Part shown: positions 37,854 through 47,381 of the stretch, one piece after another
How the letters are laid out: each line of letters opens with the position of its first letter
How positions within the stretch are numbered: position 1 is the first letter of the stretch
Source: Vibrio neptunius
GTDB taxonomy: Bacteria; Pseudomonadota; Gammaproteobacteria; Enterobacterales; Vibrionaceae
Direction of reading: 5' to 3'
DNA: 64,000 nt
Assembly (NCBI GenBank): GCA_019339365.1
Contig: CP079860.1
Coordinates: 124,001 to 188,000 of the forward strand
Position numbers and translations under genes: made by a program
The notes under the pieces: generated by a model
The model's database searches: none
Seen by the model: the letters and a program-made list of their open reading frames with translations, nothing else
What the model was told of the DNA's origin: nothing

Positions 37854-38014
37854 TAAAGTGGCTTTGTGACAATCCTATGAATAATAAATGGCACTTTTTA
37901 GAAACCTGCCCAAAAGTTTGCCTCACAACAAGCGGGCGATGTTAAAGTTTTATGAATTTGATTTTTTGTCTATTTACTCATCGTTTTCTGCCCTGTTAGA
38001 GTGAGCTTTAGTTC

Positions 38015-38026
38015 TGGTGTATACCA
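38015..38026. promoter_or_regulatory. Candidate PhnR operator before phnW
   Basis: TGGTGTATACCA, a 12-bp near-perfect palindrome with the GT-N-TA-N-AC core, 13-25 bp before the phnW start region. Confidence 0.6.
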
Positions 38027-38050
38027 ATTACAGAGATCATGGATATTAGG

Positions 38051-39165
38051 ATGAAAAACGAATACTTACTGCTAACCCCTGGGCCACTTTCAACATCGGA
38101 AACGGTCCGTCAAGCTATGTTAAAAGACTGGTGTACTTGGGATGATGAATACAACAAAGACATCGTAGAAGTGATTCGTACTAAATTGACAAAGCTGGCG
38201 ACTCAACACCAAGGCTATACGAGTGTGCTTATGCAAGGCAGTGGTACAGCGTCAGTAGAAGCCACCATTGGCAGTGCGATAGCAAAAGAGGGCAAACTGC
38301 TCGTTGTTGACAACGGTGCCTACGGTGCTCGAATTGCACAAATCGCACAGTACCTGAATATCCCTTGCCATGTCGTTTCCCCGGCGAAACATCACAGCCG
38401 CATTTGAACGAGGTGGAAACTGCATTGGCAACGGATCCAAGTATTACTCATGCCGCCATTGTCCATTGTGAGACAACAACTGGCATACTCAACCCAATTG
38501 AATCCATCACTCAACTGGCAAAACAACACGGCAAAGTTGTTATCTTAGATGCGATGTCTAGCTTTGGCGCTATTCCAATGGACATTGGCGACATGGGCGT
38601 CGACTTTATGATCAGCTCTGCCAACAAATGTATTCAAGGTGTACCTGGATTTGGTTTTGTCATCGCAAAACAAAGCGAATTGGAGCGATGCCAAGGGCAA
38701 GCTCGATCACTGAGTCTAGATCTCTATGATCAGTGGAAGTGCATGGAAGTGAACCATGGCAAATGGCGTTTCACTTCTCCAACGCACACTGTACGTGCTT
38801 TTTACCAAGCTCTGTTAGAACTTGAACAGGAAGGCGGGGTTCAGGCACGTCATACTCGCTATCAGACTAACCAGACAACCTTGGTCGCAGGCATGCGTTC
38901 ATTAGGCTTTGAATCATTGTTAAGCGATGATCTTCACTCGCCAATTATCACTTCTTTTTACTCCCCTTCGCATCCCGACTACCAATTTAAGGCATTTTAT
39001 GACCGCCTAAAAAAGCAAGGGTTTGTCATCTATCCGGGTAAGGTATCCAACGCAGATTGCTTCCGAATTGGCAATATTGGCGAAGTCTACCCGCAGGATA
39101 TTGAGCGTTTGCTCGGTGCAATCAAGAACGCCATGTACTGGAAAGAAGCGCAAACGGTAGCTTAA
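38051..39165 (+). CDS. phnW: 2-Aminoethylphosphonate--pyruvate transaminase (frameshifted)
   Basis: A PLP enzyme that transfers the amino group of 2-aminoethylphosphonate to pyruvate, giving phosphonoacetaldehyde and alanine. N-terminal [13 protein letters not shown], the [12 protein letters not shown] segment and the PLP lysine in SSANKCIQG are diagnostic. The frame breaks at CCCCGG 38379-38384: adding one base restores [13 protein letters not shown] and gives about 371 residues, the family length. ATG 38051 fits the family start; ATG 38039 is possible. It is the first gene of phnW-pbfA-phnX. Confidence 0.9.
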
Positions 39166-39167
39166 TC

Positions 39168-40550
39168 ATGACTCAGTCGATAAAACCCACCCACTTTCGC
39201 AGTGAAGGCGACGTGAATACCACCCCTGCTCGACAGGCTTGGAACGCATCCTTAAACGACGAGCGTACGCAAGCACTGCTACAGCGCGATAGCGACGTCT
39301 TTCTGCATCAGGCCATGTCTACACCCTGTCTGGACACACTTGAAGCAGCCTGTGGAATCTATATTCAAGATGCCACAGGCAAAAAGTACATGGATTTTCA
39401 TGGCAACAACGTTCACCAGCTTGGCTACGGTCATCCACATGTGATTAAGCGAGTCACTGAACAGATTGCAAATCTGCCATTTTCGCCTCGCCGTTTCACC
39501 AATGAAACCGCGATTCAGTGTGCTGAAAAACTCACGCAGATCTGTGGTGGAGACCTCAACAGAGTCTTGTTCGCCCCGGGCGGCACATCGGCTATAGGCA
39601 TGGCACTCAAGTTAGCTCGTCATGTTACCGGCAATTTTAAAGTGATCTCTTTGTGGGACTCTTTTCACGGTGCCTCTCTGGACGCAATATCTGTTGGCGG
39701 TGAAGCCTGTTTCCGTGAAGGTATGGGCCCTTTAATGGCAGGAGTTGAACGTATTCCGCCCGCGGTATCCTACCGCGGAGCTTTCCAAAGTGTCTCTTCT
39801 GATGGTAGCGATGTTCACTATGCCGATTATCTGGAATATGTGGTTGAAAAAGAGGGAGGCATTGGCGCTTTTATTGCCGAAGTTGTTCGCAATACCGATG
39901 TTCAGGTGCCAAGCAAAGCCTACTGGAAACGTATTCGTGAGATATGCGACAAGCACAATGTCATGCTCATTATTGACGATATTCCTAACGGCATGGGGCG
40001 CAGCGGAGAATGGTTCACGTATCAAGCCTATGACATCGAACCTGACATATTGTGTATTGGCAAAGGTTTGGGCGGTGGATTGGTTCCCATTGCAGCGATG
40101 GTCACCAAAGACAAATACAACACTGCAGAGCAGATTTCTATGGGTCATTACACCCATGAGAAGAGCCCAATAGGCTGCGCCGCCGCACTCGCGACTATAG
40201 AAGCCATTGAACAACAAGGTTTACTGGAAAAAGTAAAAGACGATAGCGAATTTGTACGTGAAAAACTGCTGGAAATGAAACAGAAATACCCAGTAATCGG
40301 AGACGTTCGCGGCATCGGTTTACTTTGGGGCGTAGAACTCGTGACAGATAGGCAAACCAAACAAAGAGCGTTTGATCAAGCGGAAGCCGTGCTTTATCAA
40401 TGTCTAAATAATGGCCTCAGCTTTAAAGTTTCTCAAGGCAATGTGATTCAACTCAGCCCACCATTAATTATTTCACGTCAAGAACTTACCGAAGCGCTGG
40501 CTATCTTTGAAGAAGCGATTGCCAATATATGTAATGAACACAACGACTGA
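39168..40550 (+). CDS. pbfA: (R)-1-hydroxy-2-aminoethylphosphonate ammonia-lyase PbfA
   Basis: A 460-residue class III transaminase-like PLP protein, with PLP lysine K299 (CIGKGLGGG) and IIDDIP for the cofactor-binding Asp. Between phnW and phnX this family is known from vibrios as PbfA. It eliminates ammonia from (R)-1-hydroxy-2-aminoethylphosphonate to give phosphonoacetaldehyde, feeding the hydroxylated substrate into the same pathway. The start is 2 bp after the phnW stop. Family assignment comes from position and length; a true transaminase is the alternative. Confidence 0.85.
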   Translation: MTQSIKPTHFRSEGDVNTTPARQAWNASLNDERTQALLQRDSDVFLHQAMSTPCLDTLEAACGIYIQDATGKKYMDFHGNNVHQLGYGHPHVIKRVTEQIANLPFSPRRFTNETAIQCAEKLTQICGGDLNRVLFAPGGTSAIGMALKLARHVTGNFKVISLWDSFHGASLDAISVGGEACFREGMGPLMAGVERIPPAVSYRGAFQSVSSDGSDVHYADYLEYVVEKEGGIGAFIAEVVRNTDVQVPSKAYWKRIREICDKHNVMLIIDDIPNGMGRSGEWFTYQAYDIEPDILCIGKGLGGGLVPIAAMVTKDKYNTAEQISMGHYTHEKSPIGCAAALATIEAIEQQGLLEKVKDDSEFVREKLLEMKQKYPVIGDVRGIGLLWGVELVTDRQTKQRAFDQAEAVLYQCLNNGLSFKVSQGNVIQLSPPLIISRQELTEALAIFEEAIANICNEHND

Positions 40551-40566
40551 TAACAGGATATCAATT

Positions 40567-41388
40567 ATGACTCACTCTCACTCACCGATTCAGGCTGTCA
40601 TCTTTGACTGGGCTGGCACCATTGTAGATTTTGGTTCATTCGCACCAACCAGCATCTTTGTTGAAGCGTTCAAACAAGGTTTCGACTTCGATATCAACTT
40701 AGCAGAAGCACGCGAGCCTATGGGGCTTGGTAAATGGGACCACATTCAGGCGGTAGGCCGCCTTCCTGCTGTAGACAAGCGTTGGAATGAGCAGTTTGGT
40801 CGCTCCATGAATAGTGATGACATTGACCGCATTTACGCGACTTTTATGCCCCTACAAAAAGCAAAAGTCGCTGACCACGCAGAACCCATCCTGAACGCGA
40901 TTGAAGTTGTCGATGGTTTAAAAGATCAAGGGATCAAGATTGGTTCTTGCTCTGGTTATCCTCGTGAAGTCATGGATGTGTTAATCCCTGTCGCTGCTGA
41001 CTATGGCTATAAGCCTGATTACGTTGTGGCAACTGACGACCTTCCTCAAGGAGGCCGCCCTGCACCTTATATGGCACTAAAAAACGTCATCGAGCTAAAC
41101 GTTACGGACGTAAAGGCATGTATTAAAGTGGATGATGCGGCACCGGGCATAGACGAAGGACACAATGCGGGTATGTGGACGGTGGGTTTGTTGCTGTCTG
41201 GCAATGAAGCGGGACTCACCTATGAACAATATCAGGCAGCGGATGAAGCGACACTAAATACTGCTCGCGAGAAAGCGAAAGTGAAGTTAATGAAGAGCAC
41301 GCCACACTACCTGATTGACACCATTTCTCAGCTACCAGAAGTGGTTAGAGATATTGAGCGCCGACTGGAAGCGGGTGAACGCCCGTAA
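40567..41388 (+). CDS. phnX: Phosphonoacetaldehyde hydrolase (phosphonatase)
   Basis: A 273-residue HAD-superfamily enzyme that cleaves phosphonoacetaldehyde to acetaldehyde and phosphate. The nucleophile is Asp14 in VIFDWAGT, and the Schiff-base lysine is K56 in GLGKWDHI. The cap domain and [11 protein letters not shown] motif complete the site. I chose ATG 40567; the frame is open upstream but only within pbfA. It is the last gene of the catabolic operon, ended by a 13-bp-stem terminator. Confidence 0.93.
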   Translation: MTHSHSPIQAVIFDWAGTIVDFGSFAPTSIFVEAFKQGFDFDINLAEAREPMGLGKWDHIQAVGRLPAVDKRWNEQFGRSMNSDDIDRIYATFMPLQKAKVADHAEPILNAIEVVDGLKDQGIKIGSCSGYPREVMDVLIPVAADYGYKPDYVVATDDLPQGGRPAPYMALKNVIELNVTDVKACIKVDDAAPGIDEGHNAGMWTVGLLLSGNEAGLTYEQYQAADEATLNTAREKAKVKLMKSTPHYLIDTISQLPEVVRDIERRLEAGERP

Positions 41389-41409
41389 ACTCATCGCTCG
41401 TGTCTAGCG

Positions 41410-41448
41410 CACAAGCCAGTAGTTCAATCCTACTGGTTTGTGATTTTA
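41410..41448 (+). terminator. Terminator of the phnW-pbfA-phnX operon
   Basis: CACAAGCCAGTAG, seven-base loop, CTACTGGTTTGTG (13-bp stem with one G-U pair), then ATTTTA. Confidence 0.85.
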
Positions 41449-41574
41449 GAAAGATATAAGGCTTTGTATTCCAGTAAAAAATTCGAATTTGATTTGAGCA
41501 TCTTGATTGTCAACCGAAATGTACCCGTAGCCCTTAGTATCGTGCCACTCACTAATGGTTCCTTGAATCGCCAT
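41446..41574 (-). CDS. Truncated cold-shock-domain-like protein (possible remnant)
   Basis: ATG 41574, preceded by GAGGG, opens a 42-residue frame MAIQGTISEWHDTKGYGYIS... This matches the first two strands of a cold-shock domain, including the KGYGYI RNA-binding motif. It stops before the expected third to fifth strands, at the phnX terminator. A full domain needs about 68 residues. Neither other frame restores it convincingly, so it is probably a remnant or truncated copy. Confidence 0.45.
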   Translation of the reverse strand: MAIQGTISEWHDTKGYGYISVDNQDAQIKFEFFTGIQSLISF

Positions 41575-41807
41575 TATGGTCCCTCACTCTCTCAAGCTCC
41601 CTGCCTAAGACGCCTTAGCCGAACACAACATATTCTCATTTTACTTCTAAGTTCCAGTTTAGCCGCATAATCAACAGATGGCATAAAAAGAATCAAAATG
41701 TTTAGCACACCTAATATTTACATCAAAAATCAATACTGACAGATTCTGACACTCCCCTGCCATACACTTGTTTCCGAAGTCAACTACACCACAAAAGGAA
41801 TCATACA

Positions 41808-42128
41808 ATGGAAAATGTGATTGAAATCGTTAGCTTTAAGCTACTGGCAGGAACAACATCTGAAGACTTTATCGTAGCAGCCAATCAAAGCCAAAAATTC
41901 GTTGCGACATTAAAAGGTTTCCAATATCGTTCTCTAAGCCACAATGCAGAAAATGATACTTGGACCGATGTCGTCTACTGGGACTCAATGGAAGATGCCA
42001 AATCGGCGGGCGAGCAATTTGTTCACTGCGCAGAGTGTCAGCCATTAATGGCATTGATTGATTCAGAATCGGTCAACATGCAACATCAAGTTCTACGTAT
42101 GTGCGACCTTGCCGCTAAGTACCAATAG
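41808..42128 (+). CDS. Small dimeric alpha/beta-barrel (ABM-like) protein
   Basis: A 106-residue protein with the pattern of antibiotic-biosynthesis-monooxygenase-like ferredoxin-fold proteins: an initial strand VIEIVSFKLL, a helix, GFQYRSLSHN, then DVVYWDSMEDAKSA. Such proteins act as small monooxygenases or are of unknown role. It is followed 66 bp on by a WYL regulator that may control it. AAAGGA precedes the ATG. Confidence 0.7.
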   Translation: MENVIEIVSFKLLAGTTSEDFIVAANQSQKFVATLKGFQYRSLSHNAENDTWTDVVYWDSMEDAKSAGEQFVHCAECQPLMALIDSESVNMQHQVLRMCDLAAKYQ

Positions 42129-42193
42129 GCTTGACTTAACGCGAACTTAAGGAGGGTGCATAATGCGCCCTTCTGCAATGAGAAAGTAACGAG

Positions 42194-42880
42194 ATGAGTA
42201 AATCTGAACGACTGTTTGAGCTGCTGACTTTGCTACGCTCAAAGCGTTATGCTGTCACTGCTGCTAACCTCGCCCAAACCATGGAAGTCAGTGAACGGAC
42301 TATCTATCGAGATATTCAATCACTTGTGAATTCTGGGGTTCCCATTCAGGGCGAAGCAGGTGTCGGCTATATCTTACAGTCAGGGGCTCATTTACCACCA
42401 TTGATGTTCTCAGAACGAGAAATGATGGCGCTGGAACTCGGAATGAGAATGGTTCGATCTTGGTCAGACAGTGATCTTGCAGATGCTTCCATCAGCGCTT
42501 CAAACAAAATCCTCTCCGTATTGCCAGACAAACTCAAACAGCAGGTTGAGAGCTTTCCGATACTGGTGCCTGACTTTTATACGCAGACCGAATCGGCTCG
42601 CCACGGGCAAATGCTCAGGCATGCCATTGATGTAAAGTGGAAGATAGACATTGATTACGTCGCAGAAAATGGGTCTAGAACGCAGCGTACTCTGCAACCT
42701 CTCGGACAAATGTTCTGGGGAAAAGTCTGGACGCTAGTCGCATGGTGCGAATTGAGGGGTGACTACCGTCACTTTAGGCTGGATCGAATTGAAAAACTAA
42801 GCATCCTAGACCAGCAGTTTGAGACCAATAAAACTAAGTCTTTAGAGCACTTTATTACGCTTTACGCACCAAAGGACTAA
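42194..42880 (+). CDS. YafY-type HTH/WYL transcriptional regulator
   Basis: A 228-residue protein. The N-terminal helix-turn-helix (about 1-60, VSERTIYRDIQSLVNSGVPI) and C-terminal WYL domain (about 130-220, with RTLQPLGQMFWGKVWTLVAWCE) are clear. WYL proteins sense small molecules or nucleic-acid ligands. Probably regulates its upstream neighbour. The 3' end overlaps the convergent small gene by 4 bp. Confidence 0.85.
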   Translation: MSKSERLFELLTLLRSKRYAVTAANLAQTMEVSERTIYRDIQSLVNSGVPIQGEAGVGYILQSGAHLPPLMFSEREMMALELGMRMVRSWSDSDLADASISASNKILSVLPDKLKQQVESFPILVPDFYTQTESARHGQMLRHAIDVKWKIDIDYVAENGSRTQRTLQPLGQMFWGKVWTLVAWCELRGDYRHFRLDRIEKLSILDQQFETNKTKSLEHFITLYAPKD

Positions 42881-43098
42881 CCAGTAAGCCTAAAAGTAAC
42901 GGGGGGTATATTTACCGCCATCATACACCCGTTAAAGTCATTCACGACGTCAAAGTCGACATATTCCATTATATACGGCGGCCCATCATCTCTACTCATA
43001 TCTCTGACGTGAAGGAAGACTGCCTGATGTGAGTTTCTCTTGAAAGAGGTTAAACCGTAGCCACGTTTGTCATCATACTTTACGATTATTCCCTGCAT
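42877..43098 (-). CDS. Cold-shock-domain-like small protein
   Basis: A 73-residue protein (from ATG 43098) with a divergent cold-shock domain: GIIVKYDDKRGYGLTS, then VFLHVRDM and VDFDVVNDFNG. The RNP1-like KRGYGL and RNP2-like VFLHV suggest single-strand nucleic-acid binding. The start is uncertain because no strong ribosome site is seen; the frame is open to 43143. Confidence 0.6.
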   Translation of the reverse strand: MQGIIVKYDDKRGYGLTSFKRNSHQAVFLHVRDMSRDDGPPYIMEYVDFDVVNDFNGCMMAVNIPPVTFRLTG

Positions 43099-43170
43099 AT
43101 TGGTGCCACATATCTGCCGCCTATGTTGACAATAGATACTCACTGCAGGGAATAATGGACCACACAGTAA

Positions 43171-43845
43171 TTAAGCGCGTAGAATATGCTTCAGTTCAAG
43201 TAGTGATTCAACCGTGTAGTTTGGTTCAATCCCTTCCACTTCATCTTCTTGAGTTGTATTTAACCAGCAGGTCTCAATCCCAAAGTTAATTCCACCTAAG
43301 ATGTCAGAATGAGGGTTATCTCCAACCATCAACACTTTACTCTTACAAGGGTTACCCATCTTTTCTAGTGCGTGAGAAAAGATCCCCACATCTGGCTTAG
43401 CAATACCGACTTCTTCAGAAATAATCACATGCTCAAAGTAATCTGTCATTCCTGTTCGTTCCAATCGAATCGCCTGAAGTTCGGTGAAGCCATTGGTAAT
43501 GATCCCTAGCTTGGCTTTGCCTTGCAATGCCTCCATGAGCTCTTTCGCTCCGGGTAGCAAAGTACAAATGTCTGCCATTGCCTCAAGAAAGGCTGTGTTT
43601 AATTCTGAGGTCGTTGTCTCAAGCTTGTCAGCCCAGCCTTTAAATCGGGTGTGCTTTAATTCATGTGCAGTGATGGTGCCATTCTGGTAATCCACCCAAA
43701 GTGGTTTGTTCACCGTTTGGTAATGGTTGTAATCTTGTTGAGTAAATTCAATTCCTTTGCGAGAGAACATCAGCTGCATCCCTTTAAAAGCATCAAAATG
43801 GAACAAGGTTTCGTCAGCATCAAATAAGATCCAATCGTATTTCAT
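43171..43845 (-). CDS. yjjG: HAD-family pyrimidine 5'-nucleotidase YjjG
   Basis: A 224-residue HAD hydrolase. The nucleophile and acid/base are Asp9 and Asp11 (LFDADETL), motif III has GIAKPD, and motif IV is MVGDNPHSDILGG. The sequence follows E. coli YjjG, a house-cleaning nucleotidase that removes dUMP and non-canonical pyrimidine nucleotides. ATG 43845 has GAGGAG upstream. It is divergent from the LysR gene. Confidence 0.88.
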   Translation of the reverse strand: MKYDWILFDADETLFHFDAFKGMQLMFSRKGIEFTQQDYNHYQTVNKPLWVDYQNGTITAHELKHTRFKGWADKLETTTSELNTAFLEAMADICTLLPGAKELMEALQGKAKLGIITNGFTELQAIRLERTGMTDYFEHVIISEEVGIAKPDVGIFSHALEKMGNPCKSKVLMVGDNPHSDILGGINFGIETCWLNTTQEDEVEGIEPNYTVESLLELKHILRA

Positions 43846-43940
43846 TTTTCTCTCCTCAATTTTCGCCGCTAGTGTAGATTGTTTTCCTAAAGATGATAAT
43901 CTACTAATCAAGAAACTGATTGTTTACTAATACTCAACCA

Positions 43941-44867
43941 ATGCAAGCCTATACCTCTATTCCTATTTTTGTTACCGTCGTAGAGAGCGGCAGCTTCTCT
44001 ATTGCTGCAGAGAAACTTCACATCACCAAATCCGCTGTCAGTAAGCGTATCAACCAACTGGAAGATGAGCTGGGTATTCGCCTGCTTAATCGTACCACTC
44101 GCAAATTAAGCCTTACCGAAGCCGGGCAACGCTACTACGATTACGTCGCTCAATCATTTAACCTTGCGCAACAAGGCATCGATGCGGTTACTGAACTTCA
44201 AGGAAAGCCAACAGGAAAACTAAAGATTACGGCACCAATGTCTTTCGGAGTCTTACATGTCGCCCCTTTAGTTGCAGAATTTCTAACTTTGTACCCAGAC
44301 TTAGAAATCGACCTGCAATTGGAAGATCAAATGGTCGATTTGGTTCAAGACGGGTTTGATTTAGGCATTCGCATAGGTCATCTACCGCTTTCTAACCTGG
44401 TTGCGAAAAGGCTAGCGACTTGTCGTAGTGTTCTGTGCGCCTCTCAATCTTACTTAGACCAGCACGGAGAGCCAGAAAAACCCAGCGATCTGAGCCTTCA
44501 TAATTGTCTACGTTACGCCTATTTTCGTGGCGGCAGCGAATGGACTTTCGAAAGCCCTACCGGACCAGTTAGTGTGGTGCCGAAAGGTAAACTGGTCGTA
44601 AACAACAGTGAAGCAATTCGCAGAGCTCTGCTGGAAGGCTTGGGGATTGGTCAATTGCCCACATTCATCGTGGCAAAAGATGTTGCTGCTGGTACGCTCA
44701 GACCCATTATGACGGCTTATAAACTCCCTTCTCACTCTGTGTATGCTGTTTTCCCAGAAAGAAAGCACCTACCACTAAAAGTCCGCGCGTTTGTGGATTT
44801 TATCGCTGAGAAATTTGGGTCAGATGTCCCCTATTGGGATTTGACTTCACCGGCACATAAACCTTGA
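43941..44867 (+). CDS. LysR-family transcriptional regulator
   Basis: A 308-residue protein with the winged HTH at about residues 1-60 (SIAAEKLHITKSAVSKRINQLEDELGIRLLNRTTR) and a type-2 periplasmic-binding-like effector domain (about 90-295). This form, with DGFDLGIRIG and the C-terminal FPERKHLPLKVRAFVDFI, is common among regulators of oxidoreductase genes. Target unknown; it is divergent from yjjG. A TTG at 43920 is also open. Confidence 0.87.
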   Translation: MQAYTSIPIFVTVVESGSFSIAAEKLHITKSAVSKRINQLEDELGIRLLNRTTRKLSLTEAGQRYYDYVAQSFNLAQQGIDAVTELQGKPTGKLKITAPMSFGVLHVAPLVAEFLTLYPDLEIDLQLEDQMVDLVQDGFDLGIRIGHLPLSNLVAKRLATCRSVLCASQSYLDQHGEPEKPSDLSLHNCLRYAYFRGGSEWTFESPTGPVSVVPKGKLVVNNSEAIRRALLEGLGIGQLPTFIVAKDVAAGTLRPIMTAYKLPSHSVYAVFPERKHLPLKVRAFVDFIAEKFGSDVPYWDLTSPAHKP

Positions 44868-45014
44868 ACAATGAGTCACTCAAGGTGTGACTCTGTCCTC
44901 ATATCGCTGTGAATTACTCGGCTCTAACTCGATTTCATGACCTAAAACAAAGGTGAGAACACCATACAGGCACACAATTGAACGACTCATTGTTCCGTTG
45001 TATCCGAGGTCTTT

Positions 45015-45152
45015 ATGAAACGATTTTTTCCTTCCAGTGTGATGCTCACCCCATTCGTGGTAAAACATTATTCTCAGCCAGAACAAGACGATACAGATAT
45101 TGAACCCAGTGATGACTTTGACGAAAGCAGCCAATCGGAAGAGAAAGAATGA
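45015..45152 (+). CDS. Small acidic-tailed hypothetical protein
   Basis: A 45-residue frame, MKRFFPSSVMLTPFVV... followed by a strongly acidic tail (EQDDTDIEPSDDFDE...). CGAGG lies six bases before the ATG. The composition looks protein-like. The opposite strand carries a 101-residue frame rich in Trp, Cys and His, which I judge a shadow. Confidence 0.5.
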   Translation: MKRFFPSSVMLTPFVVKHYSQPEQDDTDIEPSDDFDESSQSEEKE

Positions 45153-45222
45153 GACCCACTTCCGGTCCAAGTCGCCTATTTTCATCTAACCTATTGGCGT
45201 CAGTTCGATAAGGAAACAAATA

Positions 45223-45873
45223 ATGAAAAAAATTGCAGTTATCCTCAGCGGCTCAGGCGTATTTGATGGCGCTGAAATTCATGAATCCGTGCTTGCGCTA
45301 CATGCCATCGAAAAACAAGGAGCAAGCTGGCATTGCTTCGCGCCAGATATAGACCAACTTCATGTGATAAACCATATTACTGGGGAAGAAATGGCGGAGA
45401 CACGCAATGTCTTGACTGAAGCTGCTCGTATCGCACGGGGCAACATTGAAGATGTGGCGAAACTCAATGCTGAAGAATTTGACGCACTCCTTCTACCTGG
45501 TGGGTTCGGTGCGGCAAAAAACCTGACTGATTTTGCAGTCAATGGAGCGGAGTGCAGCATCAATACTCACGTAGCTTCTGCTTGTCGAGCTTTCGCCCAA
45601 GCCAGAAAGCCAGCTGGCTATTTGTGCATAGCACCAGCTATCATTCCGATGATTTACGCCAATGGCGTCAAAGGTACCATCGGCAATGATGAAGCCACGG
45701 CTTCTGCATTCAATGCATTGGGAGGCGAACATATCACTTGCGAGGTGGGCGACGTCGTCTTCGATGAAGATCACAAAGTGCTTTCAACACCTGCATATAT
45801 GTTAGCGGGCAATATTTCTCAGGCAGCCAGTGGCATTGAAAAACTAGTAAGTAAACTGGTAGACATTGCTTAA
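45223..45873 (+). CDS. elbB: Isoprenoid biosynthesis glyoxalase ElbB
   Basis: A 216-residue DJ-1/PfpI-fold protein. The motifs VILSGSGVFDGAEIHE and LLLPGGFGAAKNLTDFA are those of E. coli ElbB, a glyoxalase-like protein linked to isoprenoid synthesis. The nucleophile-elbow cysteine region SACRAFAQA lies near residue 126. The function is inferred from family. A terminator directly follows. Confidence 0.9.
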   Translation: MKKIAVILSGSGVFDGAEIHESVLALHAIEKQGASWHCFAPDIDQLHVINHITGEEMAETRNVLTEAARIARGNIEDVAKLNAEEFDALLLPGGFGAAKNLTDFAVNGAECSINTHVASACRAFAQARKPAGYLCIAPAIIPMIYANGVKGTIGNDEATASAFNALGGEHITCEVGDVVFDEDHKVLSTPAYMLAGNISQAASGIEKLVSKLVDIA

Positions 45874-45892
45874 TTTCTCCATTCAACGCTAC

Positions 45893-45922
45893 AGCCCTCT
45901 GCTCAATCAGAGGGCTTTTTTT
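45893..45922 (+). terminator. Terminator of elbB
   Basis: AGCCCTCTG (45893-45901), loop CTCAAT, CAGAGGGCT (45908-45916), T7. Confidence 0.9.
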
Positions 45923-46171
45923 CATTTTTCATACAAAGCCATCGCTGAACAAGAATAAAACAATCACGGTTCCTGTTGAATAAACGATTGCAGTAACCCA
46001 CTAATATTTAACATTTTTATCATTATCAGGGTACTCATCTGACCAAGCTCACAAATCCAAAGCATACCGACCACTTTTGGGTAGGCAAATTGTTTGAGAT
46101 CAAAATGGCTACGACCTTGGATATGCCAATCTATCTACAGTTTTTATTCTAAATATATTCGGAGCAAGTCG

Positions 46172-47320
46172 ATGACAAGTGCATTTTTTATCCCTACTGT
46201 AAACTTAATGGGTGCTGGCTGTTTAAAGGATGCAGCAGACAGCGTGCAGTCTCAGGGCTTCAAAAAAGGTCTGATCGTTACAGATAAGATTCTTAACCAA
46301 ATCGGTGTCGTGAAACAAGTCCAGGATCTACTGACAGATCGTGACGTCGAAACGGTGGTGTTTGACGGTACTCAGCCTAACCCTACAATCAGCAACGTAA
46401 ACGACGGTCTGGCTTTACTGACAGATAATGACTGTGATTTCGTTATCTCACTTGGTGGTGGTTCACCGCATGACTGTGCGAAAGGTATTGCGCTTGTCGC
46501 TTCAAACGGTGGCAAGATTGGCGATTACGAAGGGGTCGATCAGTCTGCAAGACCCATGCTGCCACTCATTGCCATTAACACTACAGCTGGTACCGCGTCT
46601 GAAATGACTCGCTTCTGCATCATTACTGATGAAGAACGTCACATTAAGATGGCTATTGTGGACAAGCACACGACGCCACTGATTTCTGTCAATGATCCAG
46701 AGCTGATGCTGGCAAAACCTGCCTCATTGACCGCTGCAACAGGTATGGATGCTCTAACCCACGCTATTGAAGCGTATGTTTCTATCGCTGCAACACCAAT
46801 CACTGACGCCGTCGCCATCAAAGCTATTGAGCTTATTCAGGCTCATCTGCGCACAGCTGTTGAAAATGGTGAAGATATCGAAGCTCGCGAACAAATGGCT
46901 TACGCGCAATTTATGGCAGGTATGGCGTTTAATAACGCGTCACTAGGCTACGTCCACGCGATGGCTCACCAGCTAGGGGGCTTTTACGATCTGCCACACG
47001 GTGTATGTAATGCGATTCTTCTACCACATGTACAGCGCTACAACGCGCAAGTGTGTCCTGAACGCTTACGTGATGTTGCTAAAGCAATGGGTGTTGACGT
47101 TGAGGGCATGACGGCAGAACAAGGCGCTGAAGCAGCAATCGATGCGATCGTAGCGCTTGCGAAAGATGTGGGCATTCCAGCAGGTATCAAGGAACTGGGT
47201 GCGAAATCTGAAGACATCCCAACACTTGCAGATAACGCGCTAAAAGACGCGTGTGGCTTTACTAACCCGAAACAGGCGACCCACGAAGAAATCTCTTCAA
47301 TCTTCGAAGCCGCCATGTAA
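46172..47320 (+). CDS. yiaY: Iron-containing alcohol dehydrogenase YiaY
   Basis: A 382-residue group III alcohol dehydrogenase, very similar along its length to E. coli YiaY. NAD-binding [14 protein letters not shown] (about residues 96-109) and the metal-binding region with D, H, H, H ([16 protein letters not shown] and [16 protein letters not shown]) are present. It interconverts short-chain alcohols and aldehydes. The start ATG 46172 has GGAG upstream. It could oxidise or reduce acetaldehyde, the product of phnX and ltaE; that link is inference. Confidence 0.9.
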   Translation: MTSAFFIPTVNLMGAGCLKDAADSVQSQGFKKGLIVTDKILNQIGVVKQVQDLLTDRDVETVVFDGTQPNPTISNVNDGLALLTDNDCDFVISLGGGSPHDCAKGIALVASNGGKIGDYEGVDQSARPMLPLIAINTTAGTASEMTRFCIITDEERHIKMAIVDKHTTPLISVNDPELMLAKPASLTAATGMDALTHAIEAYVSIAATPITDAVAIKAIELIQAHLRTAVENGEDIEAREQMAYAQFMAGMAFNNASLGYVHAMAHQLGGFYDLPHGVCNAILLPHVQRYNAQVCPERLRDVAKAMGVDVEGMTAEQGAEAAIDAIVALAKDVGIPAGIKELGAKSEDIPTLADNALKDACGFTNPKQATHEEISSIFEAAM

Positions 47321-47343
47321 TACCATTTTCTTTTTCCTAACTC

Positions 47344-47369
47344 AAGCCTCTCTCGGGAGGCTTTTTTAT
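47344..47369. terminator. Intrinsic terminator
   Basis: AAGCCTC, six-base loop, GAGGCTT, then T6, between yiaY (+) and the next minus-strand gene. Confidence 0.85.
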
Positions 47370-47381
47370 TCAGCGAAAAGT

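Noticed and set aside
39732..40217. 161-residue minus-strand frame within pbfA
   Set aside because: Antisense shadow; composition rich in Cys, His and Trp and no start signal.
41440..41670. 76-residue plus-strand frame after phnX
   Set aside because: It overlaps the phnX terminator and the minus-strand cold-shock-like frame, which has a real motif and ribosome site.
44880..45185. 101-residue minus-strand frame between LysR and elbB
   Set aside because: Odd composition and no ribosome site. A plus-strand frame at 45015-45152 with a good site explains the region better.
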